From assembly GCA_004020545.1 (NCBI GenBank), contig SAQE01000051.1, forward strand, positions 1-46,667: a DNA stretch of 46,667 nt, given 5' to 3'. Below, piece after piece: positions 15,834 to 23,442 of the stretch. The notes beneath the pieces were generated by a model, which did no database searches, had not been told where the DNA came from, and saw only the letters and a program-made list of their open reading frames with translations. This DNA comes from Mesorhizobium sp. GTDB lineage: Bacteria > Pseudomonadota > Alphaproteobacteria > Rhizobiales > Rhizobiaceae. The stretch's first letter is position 1, and every line of letters begins with the position of its first letter. The translations under genes and the position numbers were made by a program.

Positions 15834-16154
15834 TTACTTCGGGGTTTGCGGCGGCAACTGATCAGGCTCGATGATCGGCATCTGGCTGTTGTCGGCCGGC
15901 GGAACGGCGGTGTTCTTGTCACCGGTGGGCGGCGGCTTCAGCACCCCGCCGCAGTTATCGAGCGTTTCCGACAGTTCGTTCGTGGCGGCCTGCGACTTCT
16001 GCTGCGGCTCCTTGGTGTCGGGCTTGACCTGGCAGTCCCCTAGTTGCTGCAAGTCGGGGATGAGCTGCTGGTCCATCGGCTGATCGGCCGTCTGGGCGAC
16101 CGCCGGCAGCGCCGACATCATAACGGCTGCCATGGTGAGAAGAATTTTCTGCAT
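15834..16154 (-). CDS. Small secreted protein
   Basis: 106 residues. MQKILLTMAAVMMSALPAVA is a clear signal peptide with an AVA cleavage site. The mature part is polar, Gln/Pro-rich (PDLQQLGD, KEPQQKSQAA, PPTGDKNTAVPP) with two Cys (GDCQVKP and DNCGGVL) that may pair in the periplasm. GAGGAGG sits 5 nt before the ATG. No known family; a probable periplasmic low-complexity protein. Confidence 0.75.
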   Translation of the reverse strand: MQKILLTMAAVMMSALPAVAQTADQPMDQQLIPDLQQLGDCQVKPDTKEPQQKSQAATNELSETLDNCGGVLKPPPTGDKNTAVPPADNSQMPIIEPDQLPPQTPK

Positions 16155-17081
16155 GGGATCCTCCTCATGGGTTCGGTAACCTCCAACGATCGGCAGGATC
16201 TCGCCGGTGAATGTAGCTCGAACACTGCTTGCTCGGTGTCGGATTGGGTCGGCATGGCGGATCTCGTCGGCATCGCTTTCTCGTCGCTTTCGAAGGACAA
16301 CGCATCGAGGCAGAAAAAGTTGGCCCTGTCCGATGTCGACCCTTCGGAGCGGAGCGCCGCCGCAGTGGCGACGCCGGCGTGAATCGCTGGTGCCTCTCGC
16401 CCTTTTCGCGAGTGGAGCGGAGACGTCTTCGTCAAAGGATGCCCGGCCTCATCAAAATGGATGGCGACAGCGGGCAGCGGCTGTAGTGATATCTCGCTGA
16501 ACTCGCGGGCAGGACGTCGGAGCACTCCGGTTCCTGTTGCTCCGGTGCAGGGCCGGTCAGCTCTGCGGGTTTCGGTGACGACGAGGAGAATTAGATGCGC
16601 TCTCCTGCCGAAAAGAACAAAAGGACGCTTCGCCCATTGCCAGTTGAGGATGAGCGACAGATGCGGCTTGAGAAAACGCTCAGGCTCAGGTGCCTGAGAG
16701 CCTTTGCCTCCTCGCTCTCGTTTGATCCCGATGCTCAGTTTCACGATGAAATCGACTGCTCGGCGCTGTTCGCCGACTGGAACCGAGGTGGCCAGGCGCA
16801 TTGCCAGTCGCATCCCCAGGTTCTACGGCCTTGCGCGTCCTTTGGACGCGCAAAGGACCCCGTAACCGTTTGATCCTGCGCATGATCCTTTCCGAGTATC
16901 CGATCTTTCGCGATCGTGCGTGGAGCAGGATGCAAGCGTCAATATGAATGCAGCCTCCGCGTTGCGGCCCGGGCCTGCGGATCGAGTCGAGACAGAATGG
17001 CAGGCAGGCCTTTGCCACCGACCGAATGCAACCGGTCGGCGGCATCTTCGTTTATGGCGATCCAATCCTGATGGTGGCAAC
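16155..17081. other. Long gap with only weak coding signals
   Basis: I found no gene here that I would defend strongly. A 92-residue plus-strand frame (16619-16873, or from the ATG at 16595 with GGAG 6 nt upstream) and a long antisense frame (16118-16813) are both open, but neither translation resembles a protein family. Near 16875-16925 a degenerate palindrome (GCATGATC ... GATCGTGC) looks like a worn rhizobial intergenic repeat. Confidence 0.4.
16595..16873 (+). CDS. Doubtful small open frame
   Basis: 92 codons starting MRSPAEKNKRTLRPLPVEDE, with GGAG 6 nt upstream, the one point in its favour. The rest (LRLRCLRAFASSLSFDPDAQ and onward) has a composition close to random for this GC content. 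It is listed because the ribosome site is good; it could easily be non-coding. Confidence 0.22.
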   Translation: MRSPAEKNKRTLRPLPVEDERQMRLEKTLRLRCLRAFASSLSFDPDAQFHDEIDCSALFADWNRGGQAHCQSHPQVLRPCASFGRAKDPVTV

Positions 17082-17180
17082 ATGAAATCCATTTGGGCGA
17101 ACAATCCTCTCTTCATTGCGGCGGCGGCGGTGTTGACCGCGGCGCCCTTCGTCGGCCTCGCCTGGCGCACACGCGAATAG
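17082..17180 (+). CDS. 32-residue single-helix membrane peptide
   Basis: MKSIWANNPLFIAAAAVLTA continues to a basic WRTRE end. One membrane helix occupies residues 9-27, a common form for tiny membrane proteins. The ribosome site is weak (GGTGG). It sits just before the DUF982 gene on the same strand, so the two may be co-transcribed. Function unknown. Confidence 0.42.
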   Translation: MKSIWANNPLFIAAAAVLTAAPFVGLAWRTRE

Positions 17181-17198
17181 ATCGGGTGGTGACGGGAC

Positions 17199-17501
17199 AT
17201 GAGCCGATTTTTGCCGCTTACCATCCGCTTCGTCAGCGGCGGCACGATGGTGGTTTCCTCGATCGCCGACGCAAAAAAGGCGCTTGGCGGAGAATGGAAG
17301 GACAAGAAGGCGCCGGATTACCTCGCGGCGGCGCGGCTGGTCGACGACGCCATGGCAGGCATCTGCCGCCCGGCTGTTGCCTTCGCCGCCTTCAAGAAGG
17401 CTGCCGCCCAGCAAGGCCTCCTGAGGTCGGCCGACCCTAGCGCGGCGCTCTCGATGCTCGACGCGCTATGGTCACGCGACGGCAAGAGCCCGCCCGACTG
17501 A
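17199..17501 (+). CDS. DUF982-family protein
   Basis: 100 residues. The pattern FLPLTIRFVSGGTMVVSSIA, DAKKALGGEW, YLAAARLVDDAMAGICRPAV then AFAAFKKAAAQQGLL fits DUF982, a short family almost confined to Rhizobiales and often present in many copies per genome. Members have no established role. It supports the taxonomic placement of the window. The start follows GGTGACGGGAC. Confidence 0.8.
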   Translation: MSRFLPLTIRFVSGGTMVVSSIADAKKALGGEWKDKKAPDYLAAARLVDDAMAGICRPAVAFAAFKKAAAQQGLLRSADPSAALSMLDALWSRDGKSPPD

Positions 17502-17571
17502 AGCGCTCACCTTCCAGTGGCGGCCGCAACCATTCCCGACCTGAGCCGTTCCGACGCCGGGAAGGCAAAAC

Positions 17572-18483
17572 ATGTTCGAAGCGTTTGAGATCGCCGAGGT
17601 CGACACGGGCGGAGCACGGATTTTCATTCGCCGCGCCGGCAGCGGACCGGGGCTGCTCCTGCTGCACGGCTTTCCGGAAACGCATCTGATGTGGCGCGAC
17701 GTGGCGCCGAAGCTGGTCGATCGCTTTAGCGTCGTCTGTGCCGACCTGCGCGGCTACGGGAAAAGCTCCTGCCCGCCGTCCAGTCCAGATCATGCTCCCT
17801 ACGCAAAGCGCGCCATGGCTGCCGACCTCGCGGCGCTGATGACGAGGCTCGGCTTTTCCCGGTTCATGGTTGCCGGGCACGATCGTGGTGGCCGCGTTGC
17901 CTATCGGCTGGCCCTCGACCACCCCGGCCGCGTCGAGAAACTTGCTGTGCTCGACATCGTCCCCACCGCCGATGCCTGGGACCGGGCCGACGCCCAGCTG
18001 GCGCTCGGCTATTGGCCATGGTCGGTGCTGGCGCAACCCGAGCCGCTCCCGGAGAAGATCGTGGCGGCGGCCGCGGATGCGATCGTCGACAATGCGCTGG
18101 GCGGCTGGGGCTCCTCGCCTGACGTGTTCCCGGCTGCCGTGAGGCAGGCTTACGTCAAGGCCTTGCACGATCCGATGCATATCCATGCCATCTGTGAGGA
18201 ATATCGGGCGGCGGCGACGCTCGACCGCGAGCATGACCATGCCGACCGGTCAGTCGCCCGGCGCATCGCTTGCCCGGTACTGACGCTCTGGAGCGAGCAT
18301 GGCGCGCTCGCCGAGTGGTATGCAGCCGAAGGCGGCCCGCTGGAGCTGTGGCGGCGCTGGGCCGATGATGTGCAGGGCGGCGCAATGCCCGGCGGTCATT
18401 TCTTTCCCGAGGAACTGCCTGACGAGACAGCCGCCATGCTCAGCGATTTTCTGCTGCCGCCTAAAGCCCGTAGGCCAGGGTGA
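17572..18483 (+). CDS. Alpha/beta hydrolase, haloacetate dehalogenase-like
   Basis: 303 residues, close in length and sequence pattern to fluoroacetate/haloacetate dehalogenases. Opening MFEAFEIAEVDTGG, oxyanion segment LLHGFPETHLMW, DLRGYGKS, nucleophile Asp104 in AGHDRGGRVAYR with Arg105 and Arg108 that bind the carboxylate, acid Asp128 in VLDIVPT, Tyr211 in EEYRAA, and catalytic His276 in GGHFFPEE. In fluoroacetate dehalogenases a His-Trp-Tyr trio holds the leaving halide; here the segment is YWPWSVL, so the His is Pro149 while Trp150 and Tyr211 remain. A 2-haloacid hydrolase is likely, but defluorination is doubtful. An epoxide hydrolase role is the main alternative. The end overlaps the convergent small membrane gene by 23 bp. 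Confidence 0.82.
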   Translation: MFEAFEIAEVDTGGARIFIRRAGSGPGLLLLHGFPETHLMWRDVAPKLVDRFSVVCADLRGYGKSSCPPSSPDHAPYAKRAMAADLAALMTRLGFSRFMVAGHDRGGRVAYRLALDHPGRVEKLAVLDIVPTADAWDRADAQLALGYWPWSVLAQPEPLPEKIVAAAADAIVDNALGGWGSSPDVFPAAVRQAYVKALHDPMHIHAICEEYRAAATLDREHDHADRSVARRIACPVLTLWSEHGALAEWYAAEGGPLELWRRWADDVQGGAMPGGHFFPEELPDETAAMLSDFLLPPKARRPG

Positions 18484-18694
18484 GATAAATCGCCGGCGCG
18501 GCGATCAGGCAGAGCGCCATGGCGATCACCACGGCGTTGCCAAGCCGCACGGCGCGCCTGGCGATGTCGGCGGCGTCTTCATCGTCCTGGATGAGGTCGA
18601 GGATCGAGGTATCGGCGAGCACGGAGAAATGATTGTCGTTTGCGGGGCGGCTTTCAGCGTTCCGCAGTGCAGGCTTGGCAGAAATAAGGGGCAA
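18461..18694 (-). CDS. Small single-helix membrane protein
   Basis: 77 residues. A hydrophilic N-terminus (ISAKPALRNAESRPANDNHF) and acidic centre LIQDDEDAADIARRAVRLG are followed by one C-terminal membrane helix (AVVIAMALCLIAAPAIYLTL). It would be tail-anchored in the inner membrane. It overlaps the tail of the hydrolase gene convergently. No known family. Confidence 0.55.
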   Translation of the reverse strand: MPLISAKPALRNAESRPANDNHFSVLADTSILDLIQDDEDAADIARRAVRLGNAVVIAMALCLIAAPAIYLTLAYGL

Positions 18695-18768
18695 AACGTC
18701 GTCTCACTTTCGAAACCGGCAACGCGGCTTCCTTGTTACGATGATTCTTTCTGGGTTCCGACGGTATC

Positions 18769-18804
18769 GGGTGCCCGCCGTTTGCGCGGAAACGGCGGGC
18801 ACCC
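18769..18804. repeat. Perfect 15-bp inverted repeat
   Basis: Arms GGGTGCCCGCCGTTT (18769-18783) and AAACGGCGGGCACCC (18790-18804) with a GCGCGG loop. Neither strand has a T-tract after it, so it is not a standard terminator. It lies upstream of the minus-strand small membrane gene and may be an mRNA structure, a factor-binding site or a mobile-repeat core. Confidence 0.75.
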
Positions 18805-19042
18805 AAAAGCCGACGACGGAGGGGGGTCCATCGACGACCGCCCAATAACTCCAAACGCATGCTTTGGTTGCTCTGCCGGGCCTAATGCTCGGGCTTCTCG
18901 GACCTCGGTCGTATCGGCTGCTCCGACCATGGCCCCCGAGCAGCGGCTGGGCGGCTCGCTGTTCATGTTTCCGACCGGCGGGTCGATGGTCGCTGCCGTG
19001 CTGCTGCGCAAGACCCGTATACTGGCCCCGATCGTGCCTGAT

Positions 19043-19067
19043 GGAACCAGTCGCGCCTCCCGCAGTT
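19043..19067 (+). promoter_or_regulatory. EcfG-like promoter of the two-gene hypothetical operon
   Basis: GGAAC (19043-19047), 17 nt, GTT (19065-19067), 62 bp before the start at 19129. It matches the GGAAC-N17-GTT core. Confidence 0.5.
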
Positions 19068-19128
19068 GCCTAGAAGCGGCCGTCCAGCAAGGCGGTCGCT
19101 ATCGGCAGGACAACCAGTGGAGGCTCCG

Positions 19129-19650
19129 ATGTCGCTGCAGACCCTTCATCCCGAACGCGTCGACGAGACGCGCGTGCAAGCCTATTCGACTTTTGCTCCC
19201 GCCCTCATCAACGCGCTGTCGCAACGGTTGGCCCGCTGTCAGGGCGTGAAGGAACTGGGCGAGATGGAGACGTCGCTGATAAGGCTTGTCGAGGAAACGG
19301 ATGTCGCCGCGCCGCATGCCGACGCCATGCGTGAATTCGCGATCGAGCTGATTGTGTCGACGATGAGGAATGTGCGCAGCCATCCCGACACGAAGAGCGA
19401 TCTGGAGGAAATCGACGACCGCCGCACGCAAGGGCGCTCGGAGATTCCAGAGACGCTGGAGGAACAGTTGCAGTCGGGTCTGGAGGATAGTTTCCCAGCG
19501 AGCGATCCGCCGGCGGTCGTCTCGACCGTCATCACCGGCGGGTCGAAGCACATCGTCGGAACCGATGAGGTGCTGCGCCGCAAGAAGGAGGCACGCGGCG
19601 GGCCGTCGCGACGGCGGGCTGCCGCGGCAACGACAGGAGATCTGCGATGA
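19129..19650 (+). CDS. Hypothetical protein with FPASDPPA motif
   Basis: 173 residues starting MSLQTLHPERVDETRVQAYS, with GGAGG 5 nt upstream; an in-frame ATG at 19066 is a poorer start. The first two-thirds are a helical domain; then comes LEEQLQSGLEDSFPASDPPA, a short motif found in many small rhizobial and other proteobacterial hypothetical proteins, and a basic tail (LRRKKEARGGPSRRRAAA). It ends in a 4-bp ATGA overlap with the next gene. The EcfG-like promoter suggests stress control. Function unknown. Confidence 0.7.
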   Translation: MSLQTLHPERVDETRVQAYSTFAPALINALSQRLARCQGVKELGEMETSLIRLVEETDVAAPHADAMREFAIELIVSTMRNVRSHPDTKSDLEEIDDRRTQGRSEIPETLEEQLQSGLEDSFPASDPPAVVSTVITGGSKHIVGTDEVLRRKKEARGGPSRRRAAAATTGDLR

Positions 19651-19865
19651 ACCAGGCAAACGGTAAGATCCCGAACCGCCCCGGCGCCGGTCATGAGCCG
19701 TCCCCCAGCCGGTTGCCGACCAAGGGCGGCGAGGATCCGGACGTGCGGTTCCTGGCCGAGAACAGCGACCTCTCGCCGAAGCAGGCGCGCGAGCTGATCC
19801 GCGAACACGGGCATGATCGCGACAAGCTTATGAGGATCGCGCGAACCATGAAGGCGGAAGGCTGA
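19647..19865 (+). CDS. Small hypothetical protein, second gene of the operon
   Basis: 72 residues, MNQANGKIPNRPGAGHEPSP then DVRFLAENSDLSPKQARELI and DRDKLMRIARTMKAEG. The C-terminal helix pair resembles the short DUF3606-like family only loosely. Translationally coupled (ATGA) to the FPASDPPA protein, so the two probably work together. Confidence 0.7.
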   Translation: MNQANGKIPNRPGAGHEPSPSRLPTKGGEDPDVRFLAENSDLSPKQARELIREHGHDRDKLMRIARTMKAEG

Positions 19866-19922
19866 GTGAGGCCCGACGTCAAAGAGAGGTGGATCACTGA
19901 GCGAATGTGATCGCACGCGCCC

Positions 19923-20456
19923 TCAGCCACCGTAGAGACCGATCTCGTCCGGCTGGATGGAAGCAGATTTCCCCTCGCCTTGCTTGCCAGCCTCCCTCTC
20001 CAGCGCAGCATCCAGCCTATCGCCGTCGCCGCCTTGCGGATCGGCGATCGCATTGACAAGCGTATCGAGCGAAACGCCAAGCTGGTCCAGGCCGAGCTGC
20101 CTTTCGATCTCTGCGATCGCGGACGGGGATTGCCGCTTCAGCGCCTCGACCGCGTTCTTGACGGCCGAACCGTAGGAAATCACGGACTCGTAATCGCCCT
20201 GGTCGAGGCCGAACTCCTTGCCCGCGCGCTCCATAAGCCGGACCTTTGTCGCCGTGACGTTGAGGCCGTCCAGGCTGAACATGGATTGCGAGAATTCGGC
20301 CTGCGCCTGCATGGGCGACGCGCCGGCGCCGGCATCGGCGGGGGTGCGATTAATGCTCGCGACGAGACCGTCTCCTGCCGATCCGGCCGCCGGCACCGGG
20401 CGTTGCTGCTGCAGGATCGCAAGGGCGGCGCTGTTCAGTGTGGGAAGTGAAGGCAT
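19923..20456 (-). CDS. Hypothetical protein
   Basis: 177 residues. The N-terminus MPSLPTLNSAALAILQQQRP then a Pro/Ala/Gly-rich region (RPVPAAGSAGDGL) resembles the flexible start of secreted or flagellum-related rhizobial proteins, but there is no signal peptide. A helical middle follows (NVTATKVRLMERAGKEFGLD, DYESVISYGSAVKNAVEALK), and the C-terminus is acidic (GDGDRLDAALE). CGAGG before the ATG is a weak ribosome site. No family identified. Confidence 0.62.
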   Translation of the reverse strand: MPSLPTLNSAALAILQQQRPVPAAGSAGDGLVASINRTPADAGAGASPMQAQAEFSQSMFSLDGLNVTATKVRLMERAGKEFGLDQGDYESVISYGSAVKNAVEALKRQSPSAIAEIERQLGLDQLGVSLDTLVNAIADPQGGDGDRLDAALEREAGKQGEGKSASIQPDEIGLYGG

Positions 20457-20616
20457 TGCTGGCCTCGAGGGCGCCCATCCATCATGGAATGCGCGCCAGA
20501 TAGTCGAGCCAAGACATCATGCCTTGAGCAAAGCAAAAGTCGGTTGAGAAACGCAGTAGCCCAACAATCCTAAGAATTTCCTAGATGACACCGCAGATCA
20601 AGCCGCCGCGCGCGGC

Positions 20617-20653
20617 TGCCCGGCAGGCGGCGCCCTCCGCTGCCTGCCGGGCA
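20617..20653. terminator. Strong hairpin after the acidic protein gene
   Basis: A perfect 12-bp stem, TGCCCGGCAGGC / GCCTGCCGGGCA (20617-20628 and 20642-20653), with a 13-nt loop. No T-tract. It lies about 40 bp past the stop at 20691 and may stabilise or end that transcript. Confidence 0.45.
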
Positions 20654-20690
20654 AGTCCCCCCTCGGGAGATCACAGCCTCGGGCCGATCG

Positions 20691-21071
20691 TCAGTCGTCG
20701 CCGCCGCTGTCGCCGCCGCCATCGTGACTGCCGCCGTCGCCGCCGCCATCGTGACTGCCGCCGTCGCCGCCGCTGGCGCCATCGTGCCCACCGGTGTCGC
20801 CCCCATGGTCCTCGCTGTCGTCGTCGGCCTCGTCGCCCTGATGAGAGCCGGCATCGGCAGTCTGGTCGTCCGTCTCGTCCGAACTGTCGTCGTTCTCAAC
20901 GACGGAGTCGTCGTTCCCCTGCCCGGCGGAGGCTTCCTGGATGTCGTCGTCCGGCACGGTCGCGGTTGCCTGGCTGCCGTGATCGGAAAACTCGGTTGCT
21001 TGTGATTGGCTCATGGCGAGCAGGCCGAACAGCCCGATCGACGTTGCCACCAACAGCGGCACTTTCTTCAT
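20691..21071 (-). CDS. Secreted acidic, Gly/Asp-rich repeat protein
   Basis: 126 residues from the ATG at 21071, preceded by GAGAGGAATCAGC. MKKVPLLVATSIGLFGLLAM is a signal peptide. The mature chain is almost wholly low-complexity: Asp/Glu/Ser blocks (VVENDDSSDETDD), then Gly-Asp-His-Ser repeats (GGSHDGGGDGGSHDGGG). The repeats come from two exact 27-bp tandem copies at 20710-20736 and 20737-20763. Such acidic secreted chains may bind Ca2+ or other metals; this is inference. Confidence 0.72.
   Translation of the reverse strand: MKKVPLLVATSIGLFGLLAMSQSQATEFSDHGSQATATVPDDDIQEASAGQGNDDSVVENDDSSDETDDQTADAGSHQGDEADDDSEDHGGDTGGHDGASGGDGGSHDGGGDGGSHDGGGDSGGDD
20710..20763. repeat. Two exact 27-bp tandem repeats inside the acidic protein gene
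   Basis: Units 20710-20736 and 20737-20763 are identical and in frame (nine codons each); a degenerate third unit follows. Copy number could vary by slippage. Confidence 0.85.
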
Positions 21072-21235
21072 GCTGATTCCTCTCGCTTCACAATCGCCAG
21101 CCCAGGCCAAGGACCATGCGTGCCGCCCGCTTACGTCGGCCTTAATGCCAAGGCTCTAATTTTAGCGATAGCTAAGTTTTCCTGATTCCGCCTTGCTTGG
21201 CTACCGGAAACTTGATCCGTCGGAAAACCGCGCGC

Positions 21236-23341
21236 TCAGGCTTGCCTTCTGTTGGCGGATCGGGCCGCGCCACCGGCCGCCCGCGCCACGATCGCGTCCA
21301 ATGGCTCGGGCCTGTGCAGGAAATAGCCCTGGCCATAGGCGACCCCCATGCCCATGAGGATCTCCAACGCGCTCTTTTCCTCGATCTTCTCGGCCACCAC
21401 GGCGCTGCCCATGCTTCTGGCAATGCCGGCGATCGCCGAGACGATCTCGCGGTCGAAGCGGCTTTCGGCGATGTGCTCGACGAAGGAGCCGTCAATCTTG
21501 ATGACGTCGATGGGGAAGCGCCTCAGATATTCGAAGGAGCTCATGCCGGCGCCGAAATCGTCGAGGCTGACGCGGCAGCGACGCAACCTGGCCTTGCGCA
21601 CGAATTCTTCCGCCGCATCGAAATTGGTGACGGCGGCGGTCTCGGTGATCTCGAAGCCGATGGCCGATGGCGGCGCGCCGCTCCCGGCGATCGCGGCATC
21701 GACGAAGTCCCAGAGCTGCGGATCGGAGAGCGTCTGCGCCGACAGGTTGAAGCCGAGCGAGATGGCTCCGGAGCGCATCGCCCTGCCGTGTCGCGTCAGC
21801 GCCGCGCGGATGATCCAGCGGTCGAGCCGGGCGGCCAGGCCGAAGCGTTCGGCCACCGGCATGAACTCACCCGGCGGGATCAGCTTGCCGTTGCGGCCTT
21901 CGAGCCGCGCCAGCACCTCGACATGGCGGTTCTCTTCCCAGGGCCTGCCCAAGCGATGGATCTCCTGGCCGAACAGCTTCAGCCGGCCGTCCTCCATGGC
22001 ATCCACCAGGTCGGCCGCAAGCCGCGCCGCGTTGAGGCCGCCGGAGCCGGAGGCGGTCTCGGCCGAGAACACGGCGAAGCGGTCGCGCCCGCCGGCCTTG
22101 GCTGCGTAGCAGGCGTCGTCGGCGCAGGCCAGCGCGTCGGCCACCGTCATATCGCGATGAGCGACGAAGGCGATGCCGATGCTGGCGGCGAGCCTGCGCG
22201 AGGTCACGGCCGGGCCGAGATCGGCGTTGCGGACGGCCGCCAGTATCGCTCCGGCCAACCGCTCGGCCTGCTTGCCGTCGCAATTCGGCACCAACAGCGC
22301 GAACTCGTCGCCGCCGAGGCGCGCGGCATGCGCCGAGGGCGGCAGTCCGGTGACGATGCCTGTCGCCACGCTCTTCAGCGCAAGGTCGCCGGCGGCATGG
22401 CCGGCATAATCGTTGAGCGCCTTGAAGTAGTCGAGGTCGACATAGAACACGGCAAGCGGCAGCCGGTCGGCGGCGCCGATGTTTTCGGCGAGCAGCCGGT
22501 CGAAGGCCGAGCGGTTCAGCAGTCCGGTCAACGCATCGTGGCGCGCGGCATAGGCGAGCTCCTCGGCGCGCTTCTTCTCATCAGTGATGTCGCGCACGGT
22601 GCCGAGGATCTGGCCGGCCGAGCCGACGCCAGCGATGAAGCGCACCAGCGACTCGACATGACGGATCTCGCCGTCGCGCCTGATGATGCGATATTGCGTG
22701 GCCGTAACGCTCTCCGAGCCCGGCGGCGGCAGGTGCGCGCGCTCGGTGGCGTCCTTGTCGTCCGGATGGAGATAGGTGTGCCAGAGGCCGGCCGTCACCT
22801 CGTCGGTGTCGCTGACCAGGCCGAAGATCTCTCTGGTGCGCGCATCCCAATAGCTCTTGTTGGTGCCGATGTCGTAATGCCAGATGCCGGTGCCGCTGGC
22901 GGCGAGCGCGAGACGGAAACGGACATTGACCTGCTCCAGCGCCGCCTCGGCCTCTTTCTGCCTGGTGATGTCGGTCTGCACGCCCATCAGGCGCAGCGGC
23001 TTGCCTTCGGCGTCGCGCTCGACGATGCCGCCGCGGTCGAGCACCCAGACCCAGTGGCCGTCCTTGTGCTTCAGGCGCAGTTCCGTCTCGATCGAACCGA
23101 CGAGGCCGGCGATGTGGCGCTCGCCGCTCGCCAGCGCCCGTTCGCGGTCGTCGGGATGGGTGAGCTTCAGCCAGAGATCGGAGGTGTTGGCGAGCTCGCC
23201 CTCATCATAGCCCAGCATCCTCCACCAGGTCGGCGAATAGTAGCAATCGCCGGTCGCGAGGTTCCAGTCCCACAGGCCGAGTTGGGCGCGGTCGAGCGCC
23301 AGCGCCCAGAATTCGCCTTTGCGTTTCTTGTCGTCCGCCAT
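21236..23341 (-). CDS. PAS-PAS-GGDEF-EAL cyclic-di-GMP protein
   Basis: 701 residues from MADDKKRKGEF (an in-frame ATG at 23371 is the alternative). Two PAS domains come first (about 10-145 with LGLWDWNLATGDCYYSPTWW; about 148-265 with LALAASGTGIWHYD), each ending in a PAC-like DIT segment. The diguanylate cyclase domain has an intact RLGGDEFALL. No RxxD inhibitory site lies five residues before it. The phosphodiesterase domain has EVLAR in place of EALxR (Glu and Arg kept), NLSAQTL, EITETAAV, DDFGAG, KIDGSF and AEKIEE. Both activities are therefore possible. It has no membrane helices, so the sensor is cytoplasmic. Single gene with its own promoter. Confidence 0.93.
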   Translation of the reverse strand: MADDKKRKGEFWALALDRAQLGLWDWNLATGDCYYSPTWWRMLGYDEGELANTSDLWLKLTHPDDRERALASGERHIAGLVGSIETELRLKHKDGHWVWVLDRGGIVERDAEGKPLRLMGVQTDITRQKEAEAALEQVNVRFRLALAASGTGIWHYDIGTNKSYWDARTREIFGLVSDTDEVTAGLWHTYLHPDDKDATERAHLPPPGSESVTATQYRIIRRDGEIRHVESLVRFIAGVGSAGQILGTVRDITDEKKRAEELAYAARHDALTGLLNRSAFDRLLAENIGAADRLPLAVFYVDLDYFKALNDYAGHAAGDLALKSVATGIVTGLPPSAHAARLGGDEFALLVPNCDGKQAERLAGAILAAVRNADLGPAVTSRRLAASIGIAFVAHRDMTVADALACADDACYAAKAGGRDRFAVFSAETASGSGGLNAARLAADLVDAMEDGRLKLFGQEIHRLGRPWEENRHVEVLARLEGRNGKLIPPGEFMPVAERFGLAARLDRWIIRAALTRHGRAMRSGAISLGFNLSAQTLSDPQLWDFVDAAIAGSGAPPSAIGFEITETAAVTNFDAAEEFVRKARLRRCRVSLDDFGAGMSSFEYLRRFPIDVIKIDGSFVEHIAESRFDREIVSAIAGIARSMGSAVVAEKIEEKSALEILMGMGVAYGQGYFLHRPEPLDAIVARAAGGAARSANRRQA

Positions 23342-23442
23342 GCCCTGTTTTTGCCTGCCCCGTCCGGGCATCCTGCACGAAAGCAGAGAAGAAAGGGTTA
23401 CTAGGGCGGAGCTGCTGATCTCACCCCTTGTGGGGGAGATTG

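Larger units (their letters stand above)
18695..19128. other. Gap containing a strong hairpin and a stress promoter
   Basis: No supported gene. It contains the perfect 15-bp inverted repeat at 18769-18804 and an EcfG-like promoter at 19043-19067. Between them, frames are open, but the translations are not protein-like apart from a short stretch near 18930-19020 (GGSLFMFPTGGSMVAAVLLR), which could be a relic. Confidence 0.4.

Noticed and set aside
16685-16720. A TPP-riboswitch-like string (GGTGCCTGAGAGCCTTTG)
   Set aside because: Only the short CTGAGA-like part matches. The rest of the conserved thi-box and any thiamine gene downstream are missing.
16118-16813. A 231-codon minus-strand frame
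   Set aside because: No motif, unnatural composition, overlaps the signal-peptide start of the secreted protein gene at 16154 and has no ribosome site.
21197-23404. A 735-codon open frame on the plus strand
   Set aside because: It is antisense to the PAS-GGDEF-EAL gene, whose translation shows all domain motifs; the plus-strand product is Arg/Gly/Ala-rich with no family features. A GC-rich codon-shadow effect.
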